Positions 46,048 through 60,200 of a DNA stretch of 64,000 nucleotides are shown piece by piece; within the stretch, counting starts at the first letter, position 1; each line of letters opens with the position of its first letter. Position numbers and translations under genes: made by a program. This DNA is from Rhynchospora pubera. Lineage: Eukaryota > Streptophyta > Magnoliopsida > Poales > Cyperaceae. Location: the NCBI GenBank assembly GCA_028095005.1, contig CM051463.1, positions 78,273,652 through 78,337,651 on the forward strand, written 5' to 3'. A model generated the notes under the pieces. The model ran no database searches and was not told where the DNA came from. It saw only the letters and a program-made list of their open reading frames with translations.

Positions 46048-49000
46048 ATGGAGCAAGAGGAGACTTCATCATCCTCAGCCCCTCTTCTCCTGCCAAATTC
46101 GCGCTCTCTCCTTGATGAGATACGGAGGCAGTTATACTTGGCTGGTCCGCTGGTCCTTGTGAACCTGCTTCAGTACTGCATCCAGGTACTTAGGTTCACA
46201 ATTTATTTTTTTTTTTCCTTAGGTTTGACTCAGCAAGGTTTGTTTTGGTTCTGGACCTACTGGTGAGATAGATGATCAATTCAGAAATTACAAGAGAACT
46301 TGAAACCTTTATCCGTATGTGGATGTTGGTTTTATTGAATAATAATGAATTTTATTACAGCCCAAATTTGAAACATACTCTTATTTGGGTCTCTATAACC
46401 CATACCTCTGGCATGACTCCATGCTGGTTAGGGTCTCTATGGCTCCGTTTGGATAGGTGTGGGAAGAAGTATTGGGAAGTGTGTAACTTTGTGAAGAATT
46501 TGGATTGTTTATAATTTTTTTTCTTCCCTTCTTCCTTCTTCCTACTTCTTCTCAACGCATCCAAACGGAGACTATAATTATTGGGAGCTTATATCAAAGA
46601 CAAAGAAGCACCTTATTTGGAGCCAATTACTAAAGTAATTTTGAAAAGTTCTGACAACATTTTGCAAAATGTTGATAACTCTAGTCTATTGTTTCTCATC
46701 TTTGCATTTACCTTCAACCCTTTAAATTTTCATGTGATGGTAAAAGAGAATTTTCATGTTAATTTGTACAAAATTCTGCCTGTACATTAGTAACAATTAA
46801 GCCATTTTGCTTAATACAAAATTCAGGCTGAAATCATATTTGAGGACATTTATGCCCCAACACAAAATAAATAACTAGGAAAGATTAAGAGGACCTGAGG
46901 TGCAGTACTTTCAAAAATTGTTATACATATAGCACTGTCCGATATACTTGTGTGGTGTCAGTATCAGACTTGGAATAAGGCAACTGTGGTAGAGACCTAG
47001 TAATGAAGTTCACTGTTTTTGTGTCAATGCGTACAGGTGATCTCCCTTATGTTTGCTGGACATCTCGGTGAGCTGGCGCTCTCGGGTGCCTCTGTTGCAA
47101 CGTCCTTTGCAAATGTCACTGGATTCAGTGTTTTGGTATGTTTAATAGTTATATACGTATTTCTCCTTTTTTTCCTCATGGAAATGTGTTGAAGAGTTAT
47201 ATATAGTATGGCACTGGTATTTTGAAAATGATTGACGTGCATGTTGCAATTATCATAATATTCTTTGGTGTACCATCTGAAGTTTCTGTAGGGTCTTTTG
47301 TAAGAAGCCTCAGGTTCTTATCATGAATTTTAGTCAAAATCTAGCAAAGTTCTAATAAAGGAAAGATGCATTTACCTTAAATTGGTACAAATTGGTCACT
47401 TAACCACTCCAAAGTCCAAACCCGAATTGGACTTCCTTCTCATTTGCTCCTTACTTTATCATACACCTGTGACCAAATCTACCCATTTTACTAGTCATAA
47501 TTAAATGAATAAAGATATCTACCCGTTCTTTCTTTTTGGCAAGCTAGGGATGGGGACTGCACTTGACACATTTTGTGGTCAGGCATATGGTGCGAAACAG
47601 TATCACACTCTTGGTATGTACCTCCAAAGAGCCATGTTTGTGCTTCTCCTAGCAAGCATACCTCTGGCCATGATCTGGGCCTTCACAGGCAGAATTCTCA
47701 AATTTTTGGGCCAGAATCCTGAGATATCAGCTGAGGCTGGGATCTATACTCGTTGGCTGATACCAAGCCTCTTTGCCTATGGTCTCCTGCAATGCCATGT
47801 GAGGTTTCTACAGAGCCAAAACATAGTACTTCCCATGGTTATTTGCTCTGGTATTACTGTGCTTGTGCATGTGCCATTGTGTTGGGTTCTAGTGGTAAAA
47901 GCTGGATTTGGAAATAGAGGTGCTGCATTGGCTACAGCAGTTTCGTACTGGATCAATTTGGTAATGTTGGGAATGTATGTGAATTTCTCGAGGGCATGTA
48001 GGAGGACTTGGACTGGGTTGAGCAAGGATGCTTTCAGTGATTTGATTGCGTTTGTTAGGTTGGCTATTCCTTCAGCCTTTATGATTTGGTGAGTATTATA
48101 TTTGCCAGCCTCGCACGCTGGGGCTTGATGCATCTTAATACAAAAGAAAAATAAATGAAAATGCTGACATTTCAGATTTTAATCATTTTTCTCCGGTACA
48201 AATCAGTTGTTATCATTGATCCTAATTTGGTGACTTTGCTCTTGTTGCTGTTGGGTTTCATTTCTAGCCTTACCCAAATTGTTTTGGGCTGAAGGTTTTG
48301 TTGTGTTGTTGTTATTGTATCAGTAAATCCTAATTTCAACGTTGTTGTTGTTTGTGACATTTTATTCAATTGAGGCTACCGGGGGATCATGATAGGTGTT
48401 TAACATGAATATATAACTTCTGTTGTTCAGACCCAAACTAATATTGTAAAATAGAAACAAAAGAATAGCAGATAGCTAAACTGGTATAATTCTGAGATTT
48501 CATTCATGAATTTTTCAGTCAAATTTTGCCTAGTTGATGAATGCCTCCTCTGGTATACCAATGGAAAAAATCTTTCTGTCACATAGTTCAGTAGCCAGCT
48601 TGTCCTTCAATTGTCGAGTTCAAGAATTTCTTAATTTTTTTGAATGCTCTTTTATGTATATGCAATTTGTGATTATAAGTTCTGATAAACTCTATAGCAA
48701 TAATGCAGCCTGGAATATTGGGCCTTTGAGATGGTGGTTCTTCTTGCTGGCTTTCTTCCTGACCCAAAGCTAGAGACTTCTGTTCTTTCCATTACGTAAG
48801 GAAAGAAACTGCAGCACTTATTTATTTCTTTGCCTTTAAAGAATGATTTTGTTTTGTTTTATTTTTTGATATACTTGACAGTGGCTATCAAGGTGTGTGA
48901 ATGCTTTGGTTTTGTTAATTATTCCACATGTTACTTTGTCAGATTATCAATTGTCTTGTATGACCTTAGAAATTACATATACTTCATAGTCCCTTTGGGA

Positions 49001-50769
49001 ATGGTAAGGAAACCCTCCACTGGTCACTTTGAAGCATACCAAATTACCCCTCTTTTATCCTTTATTTTTTACACAGTGAACATGTAATAGAAAAGGAAGG
49101 GTAAAAGGATATAATTCATACTTTGTAGTGTATTTGGTTATTTTAAACTATTCATTTGGTTGTTCCATCATAAAGTATATAATTTTTTTTGCTATATTAG
49201 GAGTATTTTTTTCTTTTTCCTGGTTCATTACTACTTAAAACAATACATTCTAACAAATTTGCATCAATGGCAGCCTTAACACAATGTGGATGGTTTATAT
49301 GATACCAACTGGTCTCAGCAGCGCTATTAGGTTTGTAAGAGAATCATCAAGCTAATAAATTGTATTATTGATATGAGTCCCTTATTTCATATATTGAATT
49401 ATTATATCTTTCTTTCATTGACAGCATCAGGGTTTCAAATGAATTGGGCTCTGGCAACCCTCGAGGGACGCAGCTGTCAGTTAAAGCTGCTTTTGTTATA
49501 TGCCTTACACAGGGTCTAATCGTGGCCACAATTACCATTTTGGTGCGTGATATTTGGGGCTTTCTTTATAGCAATGAGATGGAAGTCGTGAGATATGTGT
49601 CTGCTATGATGCCAATTTTAGCCACTTCTGATTTTATGGATGGCATTCAATGCACTCTTTCAGGTTCAAAATTAAATAAGTTAGTATTATGGTGGTGGTG
49701 GATCTAATACGATCAAATTTTGGTTCTGATTACATCCTTAACTCCTAACCTATAAATTGTCTTGATCCTTAGGCTGGTCTAAACAGTGTTGCATTTGATC
49801 AAATTATAGTATTATGACAATTTGTAAAGAGTTGGTGCATTTGATTGAATTGTAGTAATATTGTGACAATTTGCAAAATGTTAAGCTAAATGGAGTAGGT
49901 TTTCCTTATTTTAAAAAAGTTTTTGGAAAACTACTAGATGGGTCAGATAGAACCGCCCAGACCTAATCAGTTCAGGTTGCCTTGCAGAATGAAAATCTAC
50001 CATATAACTTCCATTAGCACAACTTGAGCCAAAAAAATAAAGGAAAAAAGGAAAAAAAAAACAGTACAAAAATGACCAGACCAGTATTTGACCTGGCTAG
50101 TACAGTATAGGTACACTTGAAGCAATCAATTGAAATTCATGATTTCTGTTATGAAGGGGTGGCGAGAGGGTGTGGTTGGCAGAATATATGTTCCATAATA
50201 AACCTTGCAGCCTACTACCTTGTTGGCATCCCTTCTGCCGTCTTCCTTGCGTTTTCCTTGCATTTTGGTGGTCAGGTTGGAAACTAAAATTTTAATTTCC
50301 TATTAATACATAACACTGGTGATACTGTTCAAGTCAAGCCACTACCCAGCCTTTAGCTAATTGCAGCCTACAACAATAATAGTAAGGGGGGAAACAAAAA
50401 AGAAGTAAAGATGGCAGCCTGGGTTGGTGTAACCGTGGGCAGTAATTTCCCAATTTTCTGTTTTGCTGCTCTACTATGATCTTAAGCTAACCCAAACAGT
50501 TGTAACAGATATGATGAAAATAAATGAAGAAAAAATTAATAAAATTATAGGACAAAATGCATATCTAATTATCTATTGATAGAATAAAATTAAATTGAAA
50601 AATCCATGTTCTGGTTGGCTGGCAGGGTCTGTGGATGGGAATAATTTGTGCCATGGTTGTTCAATTAATTATACTTGTTTGGATTATTGTACGCACTGAT
50701 TGGCATCACGAAACTGTGTCAGCTCAAGAGAGAATCCAGAAATCTCATGGGGTTAATGAATCCATGTAA
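46048..50769 (+). CDS. MATE efflux transporter (DETOXIFICATION type)
   Basis: Eight exons: 46048-46185, 47037-47135, 47544-48088, 48709-48795, 49274-49330, 49425-49663, 50157-50275, 50626-50769. All introns are GT-AG and phases close to give 475 residues, the family's usual length. MATE proteins export or sequester organic compounds, toxins or metal-citrate by cation antiport, at the plasma membrane or tonoplast. Signatures in order: the acidic N-terminus MEQEETSSSS, a first helix near LYLAGPLVLVNLLQY, GHLGELALSGASVATSF, LDTFCGQAYGAKQYH (about 86-100), PDPKLETSVLSITLNT, and RVSNELGSGNPRG (about 311-323), followed by the last helices and a short basic tail. About twelve hydrophobic segments are evident. 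Met at 46048 fits family N-termini; an upstream in-frame Met (45958) is less likely. The substrate cannot be read from sequence; it appears close to the DTX15/16-type clade by impression only. Confidence 0.93.
46441..46572. mobile_element. MITE in MATE intron 1, TSD TAT
   Basis: TIR GGCTCCGTTTGGAT and right ATCCAAACGGAGAC are flanked by TAT (46438-46440 and 46573-46575). 132 bp. The interior matches the copy at 35778-35936, 10.7 kb upstream. It does not disturb the splice sites. Confidence 0.85.
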
Positions 50770-51344
50770 GAGAAGCTCTTAACCTACCTGAGTTACCTTT
50801 ATTGTACTATTAACACTTTGAGTATGATTACCATGGCCATGTTTTATAGAAAGGCATTTTTTTTTGTGTTTTTCCAAACTATTGAGATAATTGATGTACT
50901 TTGTTAAGCATAGAATTTACACCCTGTAATGTGCATGTACTTAGCCTTATAGCTTTCTTTATTGAAATAGTAGAAAGGCAGACGGGCATAAAGGGGAGAG
51001 AAATAATATTCTTCTATAAAATTTGTATTGGGTTGCTCTTTTATAAAAGAATGATGCTTCAAGCCTTCAGCTCATACAAAGTGTTTCTTTATTTTTTCTG
51101 TTCTGAAAAGATTTATATCTATGATTATCAGTACTAAACGGGGACACTAAATTATTCTGTATACCAAAGCCAGTGGTTTCTCTACGCTTCAGTGGGACTG
51201 GAAAATTACTATAATATATGCGTTATAAATAGCTGTAGGGGATTGGGAATTAGTATATCATTTATCTAAGATACATTTTTTTTTTCAGCTTTAAGGCCCG
51301 TAGGCAAATACCAGTAAACTGAATTCAGAAGTACAGATACAATA
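50770..51344. other. 3' flank of the MATE gene
   Basis: AT-rich; no gene or clear polyadenylation signal identified. Confidence 0.4.
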
Positions 51345-51590
51345 TCAAACACTCAATAATGGATAAGTGAACCCCTGAACCCCTATTCTATTTCTCCTAG
51401 CATAATTAGTAAGGCAATGTGCCTCTGCATTTAAATCCCTCCGACAGAAAACACAATTATAGTTACACGCATTGAACATTCTCACTCCATAGCAACAGAA
51501 CAGGCAGTCAGTAAAGAAAGTGCAATCTTTTAGTCCTTCTTGATAACCTTCACGCATAGCAAGTATAATTGCATTCAGCTCTCCATGAAA
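51345..51590 (-). pseudogene. RNase H-like domain fragment
   Basis: Read on minus from 51584, GELNAIILAMREGYQEG is followed by FFTDC and later RRDLNAEAHCLTNYAR. This is the Glu...Asp...(N)xxAHxLxxxA pattern of the plant RNase H-like (RVT_3) domain found in non-LTR retrotransposons and stray host genes. The part between FTDC and RRDLN is too short, so the fold is incomplete. No reverse transcriptase was found next to it. It sits between the MATE gene and the satellite array. Confidence 0.5.
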
Positions 51591-51639
51591 GGGAGAGGAA
51601 ATGATCCCAGTGTAAACCTAGACGGTTTACAAAGAATCC

Positions 51640-52360
51640 AGAAACTTGATCAGGGTTTAAACTCTTTATATTGTTAGTCATTTAAACTTAATCATTCTAT
51701 ATGCGTATTTGCACCACATCATTGAAATTCTCAAATGATATTCAGAATTACATTATTTGCACTTTACATGCGTATTTGCACCGTATAATCTAATTTTTTA
51801 AAATAAATAACATATGAATCATATTTTTGACAGTATAAAGAGTTTAAATGTAGATTATTGTGATGAAATGACATAGAATGAATCCAGAAACGATTGAAAT
51901 GCTCAAATGATTCTTAGAATTGCATTATTTGCACTTTACATGCATATTTGCACCGTATAATCCAATCTTTTTAAATAAATAACACATGAATCATATTCTT
52001 GACAGTATAAAGAGTTTAAATGTAGATCATTGTGATGAAATGACATAGAATGACCAGAAACGATTAAAATGCTCAAAATAATTTTCAGAATTGAATTATT
52101 TGAAATTTATATGCGTAAATGCAGTGTATAATCCAATCTTTTTGAAAAAATAACACATGAATCATATTCTTGACAGTATAAATAATTTAAATGTAGATTA
52201 TTGTGATGAAATGACTTAGAATGATTAAAAAACGATTGAAATGCTAAATGATGCTTAGAATTGCATTATTTGCACTTTATATGCGTATTTGCACTGTATA
52301 ATCCAATCTTTTTAAATAAATAACACATTAAGCACATTCTTGACCGTATAAAGAGTTTTG
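51640..52360. repeat. Diverged edge of the satellite array
   Basis: About four monomers of the same roughly 171-bp satellite as below, more variable. The outermost part contains a short inverted piece: 'aaactctttat' and 'catttaaac' at 51637-51690 are the complement of the monomer's 'ataaagagtttaaatg'. It ends abruptly at 52360 in the middle of a monomer ('ataaagagttt'). Confidence 0.85.
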
Positions 52361-54260
52361 TAACACCCTGAAATTTTAACAAAATATTTCATTTACATTT
52401 GATTCCGGTGATTCGATTTCTCACCATAGATTTTCATGACATGCATACAAATTTCTCACGATAGGTTTTCACTTTTCAGAATTGCATTATTTCCAGGAGG
52501 CTTTTCTACCGTACTCAAATGACGTCAGCGATTAATCCTCACTCCCACCATGTGTATGGAGCCATATTTTTACCCTTTAATTTTATTTTAGGTGGCTAAT
52601 GAATGACAATGTTGGCTCCAAAATCAAGCTTTCATTATAAGCTGAGTGAAGACCTTCTATATATAATGATTAGGAAAAATTTATAAATCCCATTTGGAAC
52701 TAATGAGGCGTACCAAAGCGGATAGTATTTACATTGACGGATGAAAGTAGATCAAAGGGGGTGCAATGTCACCACTATTTTTTTGTGAGTCTAATATTTT
52801 TGTATGTATTTTGTGGTTAAGTAGATCATATTCATAAAAAATTATGCATTTGAATTCCATAAAAATATAAATATATTTCAATTGTTGAACCCCATAATTA
52901 AAAATCAAGAATTTTCATGTTCAAATTCTATTAATATTATTATGAAATTGATAATCAGATTTTAATTACACCCATTAAAAAAAATTGCTCCGTCCCTGAG
53001 TATTCATCATCCTTCTTCCTGAATTTGTCTTCATTTACTCTTAAACTAGACGTCCCCATTTAATTATTTTGGTAGAAAATATTACATTAGCTTTTTAATT
53101 ATTTCAGAACATTTTAAAATTCATTTCAAAATTAAATTTTGATATGCATGCACAAAAATATGTGAGGAATACACTAATGTTTTTTTTTTAATTGAGACTT
53201 CAAAATGTTTTAAGAAATATATTTAATTTCTATAATTTAAGAAATGTATTCATGTGTTAAAATGTTTGAGGATCTTCTTAATTTTTTTGGGATGAATTTT
53301 TTTCGTGCATAGTCACAAAATTAAAAAAATATATATTACTGATAATTTATTATTTTATAATTTTAAAATATTTTACATAATTTTTTATATCTTACAAATG
53401 TCATGAATGATATTTTACATTTTAATGGTTTGAATTTAGCAAACATCTTCTATAATTTATTTATTATTTTTAATTTTATTGTTGCGTTATTGAGATCTTA
53501 TTATTTTAAAAAAAAATAAAAATGTAATATAAATATAGAGTAATGCTACTGCGTATCATGATGCGCAGGCCCATTTGTGCATCTTAAGTTTAACTTTTAT
53601 ATTTATTTGAATGATAAATCTAATTTAATCAACTCATTCAAAATCTATTAAATCTCATAAGTTATGAATTATACATTTTTAATTAAATCATTTAAGATTT
53701 TAGTTTTTTTTATTTAATTGTTCACTAGCCTTCAAAATTATGTTTTTCTGAAATTTTATAGATGTTCTGGAAAAATTATATAAATTACAATGATACATTA
53801 TTCTATTTTCTATTTTATATTTTTTATCAAAAATTTATGAAAAAAATAATCGCGCAAAGCTCGAAAAATATGGCTAGTTATTTCCATTTCAAATCTTTCC
53901 TAGGCCTAGCCTATATATTTTGCTCGTGTTGACCACTCATTGACCGAAATGGTAACACCAATTAATGAATGTTTCAAATTTTATCACCCGGCCAAATTAT
54001 GCATTTATGCATCTTCTTTAAATATTTTATTTTTATTCCTTTATATATGTGGTACACTTCATTATTCTGTTTACATCTCATGAATATCCGATTTTAACTT
54101 GGCTTCGAGCCCACGTATTATTTTCATTTCTCTTTGTTCTTCGTATAAGTTATAACTGCTTCATGAAAATAACCGTATCATTTTACTTTGCCTACGGTTT
54201 TCAGTCAAAAACAAAAATAATTGTTCCATTATGACACCCATCTTTCTGTCACCAATTCCC
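52361..54260. mobile_element. 1.9-kb insertion in the satellite, possibly LTR-derived
   Basis: The left border reads TGTAACACCCTGAAATTT, close to the TGTAACACCCC start common in plant Ty3/gypsy LTRs. The right border is unclear: satellite resumes near 54268 ('attcagaaatgattg') about 35 bp further along the monomer than where it stopped, so there was a deletion or no clean duplication. No Gag or Pol content was seen. Confidence 0.5.
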
Positions 54261-57200
54261 TGCTTGAATTCAGAAATGATTGAAATGCTCGAATAATGCT
54301 CAGAATTATTTTATTTAAACTTCATCTGCGTATTTGCAATGTCTAATCCAAACTTTTTGAATAAATAACACATGAATCATATTCTTGAAAGTATAGAGTT
54401 TAAATGTAGATTATTATGATGAAAAAGATTAGAATGAATCCAGAAACGATTAAAATGCTCAACTGATGCATATAATTGCATTATTTAATATTTATGTGTG
54501 TTATTTCCCAGTATAAACCAATCTTTTTGAATAAATAACACATGAATCATATTCTTGACAGTATAAAGAGTTTAAATGTATATTATTGTGATGAAATGAC
54601 TTAGAATGAATAGAAAAATGATTGAAATTCTCAAATGTTGCTCAGAATTGCATTGTATGAAATTTATATGCGCAATTGACCTCTATAAACCAATCATTTG
54701 AATAAATAACACATGAATCATATTTTTGACTGTATAAAGAGTTTAAATGTAAATTATTGTGATGAAATAATTTAGAATGAATCAAGAAACGTCTGAAATG
54801 ATCATATAATGATCAGAATTGCGTTATTTGCACTTTATATGCGTATTTGCATCGTATAATCCAATCTTTTTGAAAAAATAACACATGAATCATATTCTTG
54901 ACAGTATAAAAAGTTTAAATGTATATTATTGTGATGAAATGACTTAGAATCAATCCAGAAATGATTGAAATACTCAAATGATGCTCAGAATTGCATAATT
55001 TGAAATTTATATGCATAATTGCCCTACATAAACCAATATTTTTTTAATAAATAACATATGCATAATATTTTTGACAGTATAAAGAGTTTAAATGTAGATT
55101 ATTGTGATGAAATGACTTAGAAAAAATTCTGAAACGATTGAAATGTTCAAATGACAATCAGAATTGCAATATTTGCAATTTATATGTGTATTTGCCTTAT
55201 ATAATCCAATATTTTTGAATAAATACCACATGAATCATATTTTTGCAAGTATAAAGAGTTTAAATGTTGATTATTGTGATGAAATTACTTATAATGAATC
55301 CAGAAACGCCTGAAATGCTCAAATGATGCTCAGAATTCTTTTATTTGCACTTCATATGAGTAACTACTTTGTATAATCCAATCTTTTTGAATAAATACCA
55401 CATGAATCATATTCGTGCAACTATAAAGAGTTTAAAAGTTCATTATTGTTATGAAATGACATAGAATGAATCCAAAAACGATTGAAATACTCAAATAATT
55501 CTCAGAATTGAATTATTTCACTTTATATGTGTAATTGCCCACTATAATCCAATCAATTTGAATAAATAACACATGAATCATATTCTTGAAAGTACGAAGA
55601 ATATAAATGTAGATTATTGTGATGAAATTACTTAGAATGAATCCAGAAACGTTTGAAATGCTCATGTAATATCCAGAATTGCGTTATTGGCACTTTATAT
55701 GCGTATTTGCGCCATATAATCCAATATTTTTGAATAAATAACACATGAATCATATTCTTCACAGTATATAGAGTGTAAATGTAAATTATTGTGATGAAAT
55801 GACTTAGAATGAATCCAGAAACGTTTGAAATGCTCAAATGATGCTCCGTATCGCATTATTTGCACTTTATATGCGTATTTGCACTGTATAATCCAATATT
55901 CTTAATAAATAACACATAAATCATATTCTTGACTGTATAAAGAGTTTAAATATCGGTTATTTTGATGAAATGACTAATAATGAATCCAGAAACGTTTGAA
56001 ATTCTCAAGTAATTCTCAGAATTGCATTGTTTGAAATTTCTATGCGCAATTGCCCCCTATAAACCAATATTTTTGAATAAATAACACATGAATCATATTC
56101 TTGACAGTATAAAGAGTTTAAATGTATATTATTGTGATGAAATGACTTAGAATGAATCAAGAAATGATTGAAATTCTCAAATGTTTCTCAGAATTTCATT
56201 GTTTGAAATTTATATGCGCAATTGACCTCTATAAACCAATTTTTTAAATAAATAACACATGAATCATATTTTTGACAGTATAAAGAGTTTAAATGTAAAT
56301 TATTGTGACGAAATAACTTAGAATGAATCAAGAAACGTCTGAAATGATCAGATAATAATCAGAATTGCGTTATTTTCACTTTATATGCGTATTTGCGTCG
56401 TATAATACAATCTTTTTTAATAAATAACACATGAATCATATTCTTGACAGTATAAAAAGTTTAAATGTATATTATTGTGATGAAATGATTTAGAATCAAT
56501 CCAGAAATGATTGAAATACACAAATGATGCTCCGAATTGCATAATTTGAAATTTATATGCATAATTGCCCTACATAAACCAATATTTTTTTAATAAATAA
56601 CATATGAATAATATTTTTGACAGTATAAAGAGTTTAAATGTAGATTATTGTGATGAAATGACTTAGAATAAATTCGGAAACGATTGAAATGTTCAAATGA
56701 CAATCAGAATTGCAATATTTGCAATTTATATGTGTATTTTTGCCTGATATAATCCAATATTTTTGAATAAAAACCACATGAATCAAATTTTTGCAAGTAT
56801 AAAGAGTTTAAATGTTGATTATTGAGATGAAATTACTTATAATGAATCCAGAAATGCCTGAAATGCTCAAATGATGCTCAGAATTCTTTTATTTGCACTT
56901 CATATGAGTAATTAATTTGTATAATCCAATCTTTTTGAATAAATACCACATGAATCATATTCGTGCAACTATAAAGAGTTTAAAAGTTCATTATTGTTAT
57001 GAACTGACATAGAATGAATCCAAAAACGATTGAAATACTCAAATAATCCTCAGAATTGAATTATTTCACTTTATATGTGTAATTGCCCACTATAATCCAA
57101 TCAATTTGAATAAATAACACATGAATCATATTCTTGAAAGTACGAAGAATATAAATGTAGATTATTGTGATGAAATTACTTAGAATGAATCCAGAAACGT

Positions 57201-60200
57201 TTGAAAAGCTCATGTAATATCCAGAATTGAGTTATTTGCACTTTATATGCGTATTTGCGCCATATAATCCAATATTTTTGAATAAATAACACATGAATCA
57301 TATTCTTCACAGTATATAGAGTGTAAATGTAAATTATTGTGATGAAATGACTTAGAATGAATCCAGAAACGTTTGAAATGCTCAAATGATGCTCCGTATT
57401 GCATTATTTGCACTTTATATGCGTATTTGCACTGTATAATAGAATTATTTTAATAAATAACACATAAATCAAATTCTTGACAGTACAAGGAGTTTAAATA
57501 TCGGTTATTGTGATGAAATGACTAATAATGAATCCAGAAACGTCTGAAATTCTCAAGTAATTCTCAGAATTGCATTGTTTGAAATTTCTATGCGCAATAA
57601 ACCAATCTTTTTGAATAAATAACACATGAATCATATTCTTGACAGTATAAAGAGTTTAAATGTATATTATTGTGATGAAATGACTTAGAATGAATCAAGA
57701 AACGATTGAAATTCTCAAATGTTTCTCAGAATTGCATTGTTTGAAATTTATATGCGCAATTGACTTCTATAATCCAATCAAGTAGAATAAATAACACATG
57801 AATCACATTCTTGAAAGTACGAAGAATATAAATGTAGATTATTGTGATGAAATTACTTAGAATGAATCCAGAAACGTTTTAAATGCTCATGTAATATCCA
57901 GAATTGCGTTATTTGCACTTTATATGCGTATTTGCGCCATATAATCCAATATTTTTGAATAAATAACACATGAATCATATTCTTCACAGTATATAGAGTG
58001 TAAATGTAAATTATTGTGATGAAATGACTTAGAATGAATCCAGAAACGTTTGAAATGCTCAATTGATGCACCGTATCGCATTATTTGCACTTTATATGCG
58101 TATTTGCACTGTATAATCCAATTTTCATAATAAATAACACAAAAATCATATTCTTGACTGTATAAAGAGTTTAAATATCTGTTATTGTGATGAAATGACT
58201 AATAATGAATCCAGAAACGTTTGAAATTCTCAAGTAATTCTCAGAATTGCATTGTTTGAAATTTCTATGCGCAATTGCCCCCTATAAACCAATCTTTTTG
58301 AATAAATAACACATGAATCATATTCTTGACAGTATAAAGAGTTTAAATGTATATTATTATGATGAAATGACTTAGAATGAATCAAGAAACGATTGAAATT
58401 CTCAAATGTTTCTCAGAATTGCATTGTTTGAAATTTATATGCGCAATTGACCTCTATAAACCAATCTTTTGAATAAATAACACATGAATCATATTTTTGA
58501 CAGTATACAGAGTTTAAATGTAAATTATTGTGACGAAATAACTTAGAATGAATCAAGAAACGTCTGAAATGATCAGATAATGATCAGAATTGCGTTATTT
58601 GCACTTTATATGCGTATTTGCGTCGTATAATACAATCTTTTTTAATAAATAACACATGAATCATATTCTTGACAGTATAAAAAGTTTAAATGTATATTAT
58701 TGTGATGAAATGATTTAGAATCAATCCAGAAATGATTGAAATACACAAATGATGCTCCGAATTGCATAATTTGAAATTTATATGCATAATTGCCCTACAT
58801 AAACCAATATTTTTTTAATAAATAACATATGAATAATATTTTTGACAGTATAAAGAGTTTAAATGTAGATTATTGTGATGAAATGACTTAGAATAAATTC
58901 TGAAACGATTGAAATGTTCAAATGACAATCAGAATTGCAATATTTGCAATTTATATGCGTATTTGCCTGATATAATCCAATATTTTTGAATAAAAACCAC
59001 ATGAATCAAATTTTTGCAAGTATAAAGAGTTTAAATGTTGATTATTGAGATGAAATTACTTATAATGAATCCAGAAATGACTGAAATGCTCAAATGATGC
59101 TCAGAATTCTTTTATTTGCACTTCATATGAGTAATTAATTTGTATAATCCAATCTTTTTGAATAAATACCACATGAATCATATTCGTGCAACTATAAAGA
59201 GTTTAAAAGTTCCTTATTGTTATGAAATGACATAGAATGAATCCAAAAACGATTGAAATACTCAAATAATCCTCAGAATTGAATTATTTCAATTTATATG
59301 TGTAATTGCCCACTATAATCCAATCAATTTGAATAAATAACACATGAATCATATTCTTGAAAGTACGAAGAATATAAATGTAGATTATTGTGACGAAATT
59401 ACTTAGAATGAATCCAGAAACGTTTGAAAAGCTCATGTAATATCCAGAATTGAGTTATTTGCACTTTATATGCGTATTTGCGCCATATAATCCAATATTT
59501 TTGAATAAATAACACATGAATCATATTATTCACAGTATATAGAGTGTAAATGTAAATTATTGTGATGAAATGACTTAGAATGAATCCAGAAACGTTTGAA
59601 ATGCTCAAATGATGCTCCGTATTGCATTATTTGAACTTTATATGCGTATTTGCACTGTATAATAGAATGTTTTTAATAAATAACACATAAATCAAATTCT
59701 TGACAGTATAAGGAGTTTAAATATCGGTTATTGTGATGAAATGACTAATAATGAATCCAGAAACGTCTGAAATTCTCAAGTAATTCTCAGAATTGCATTG
59801 TTTGAAATTTCTATGCGCAATTGCCCCCTATAAACCAATCTTTTTGAATAAATAACACAAGAATCATATTCTTGACAGTATAAAGAGTTTAAATGTATAT
59901 TATAGTGATGAAATGACTTAGAATGAATCAGAAACGATTGAAATTCTCAAATGTTTCTCAGAATTGCATTGTTTGAAATTTATATGCGCAATTGACTTCT
60001 ATAATCCAATCAATTTGAATAAATAAATGTACGAAGAATATAAATGTAGATTATTGTGATGAAATTACTTAGAATGAATCCAGAAACGTTTGAAATGCTC
60101 ATGTAATATCCAGAATTGCGTTATTTGCACTTTATATGCGTATTTGCGCCATATAATCCAATATTTTTGAATAAATAACACATGAATCATATTCTTCACA

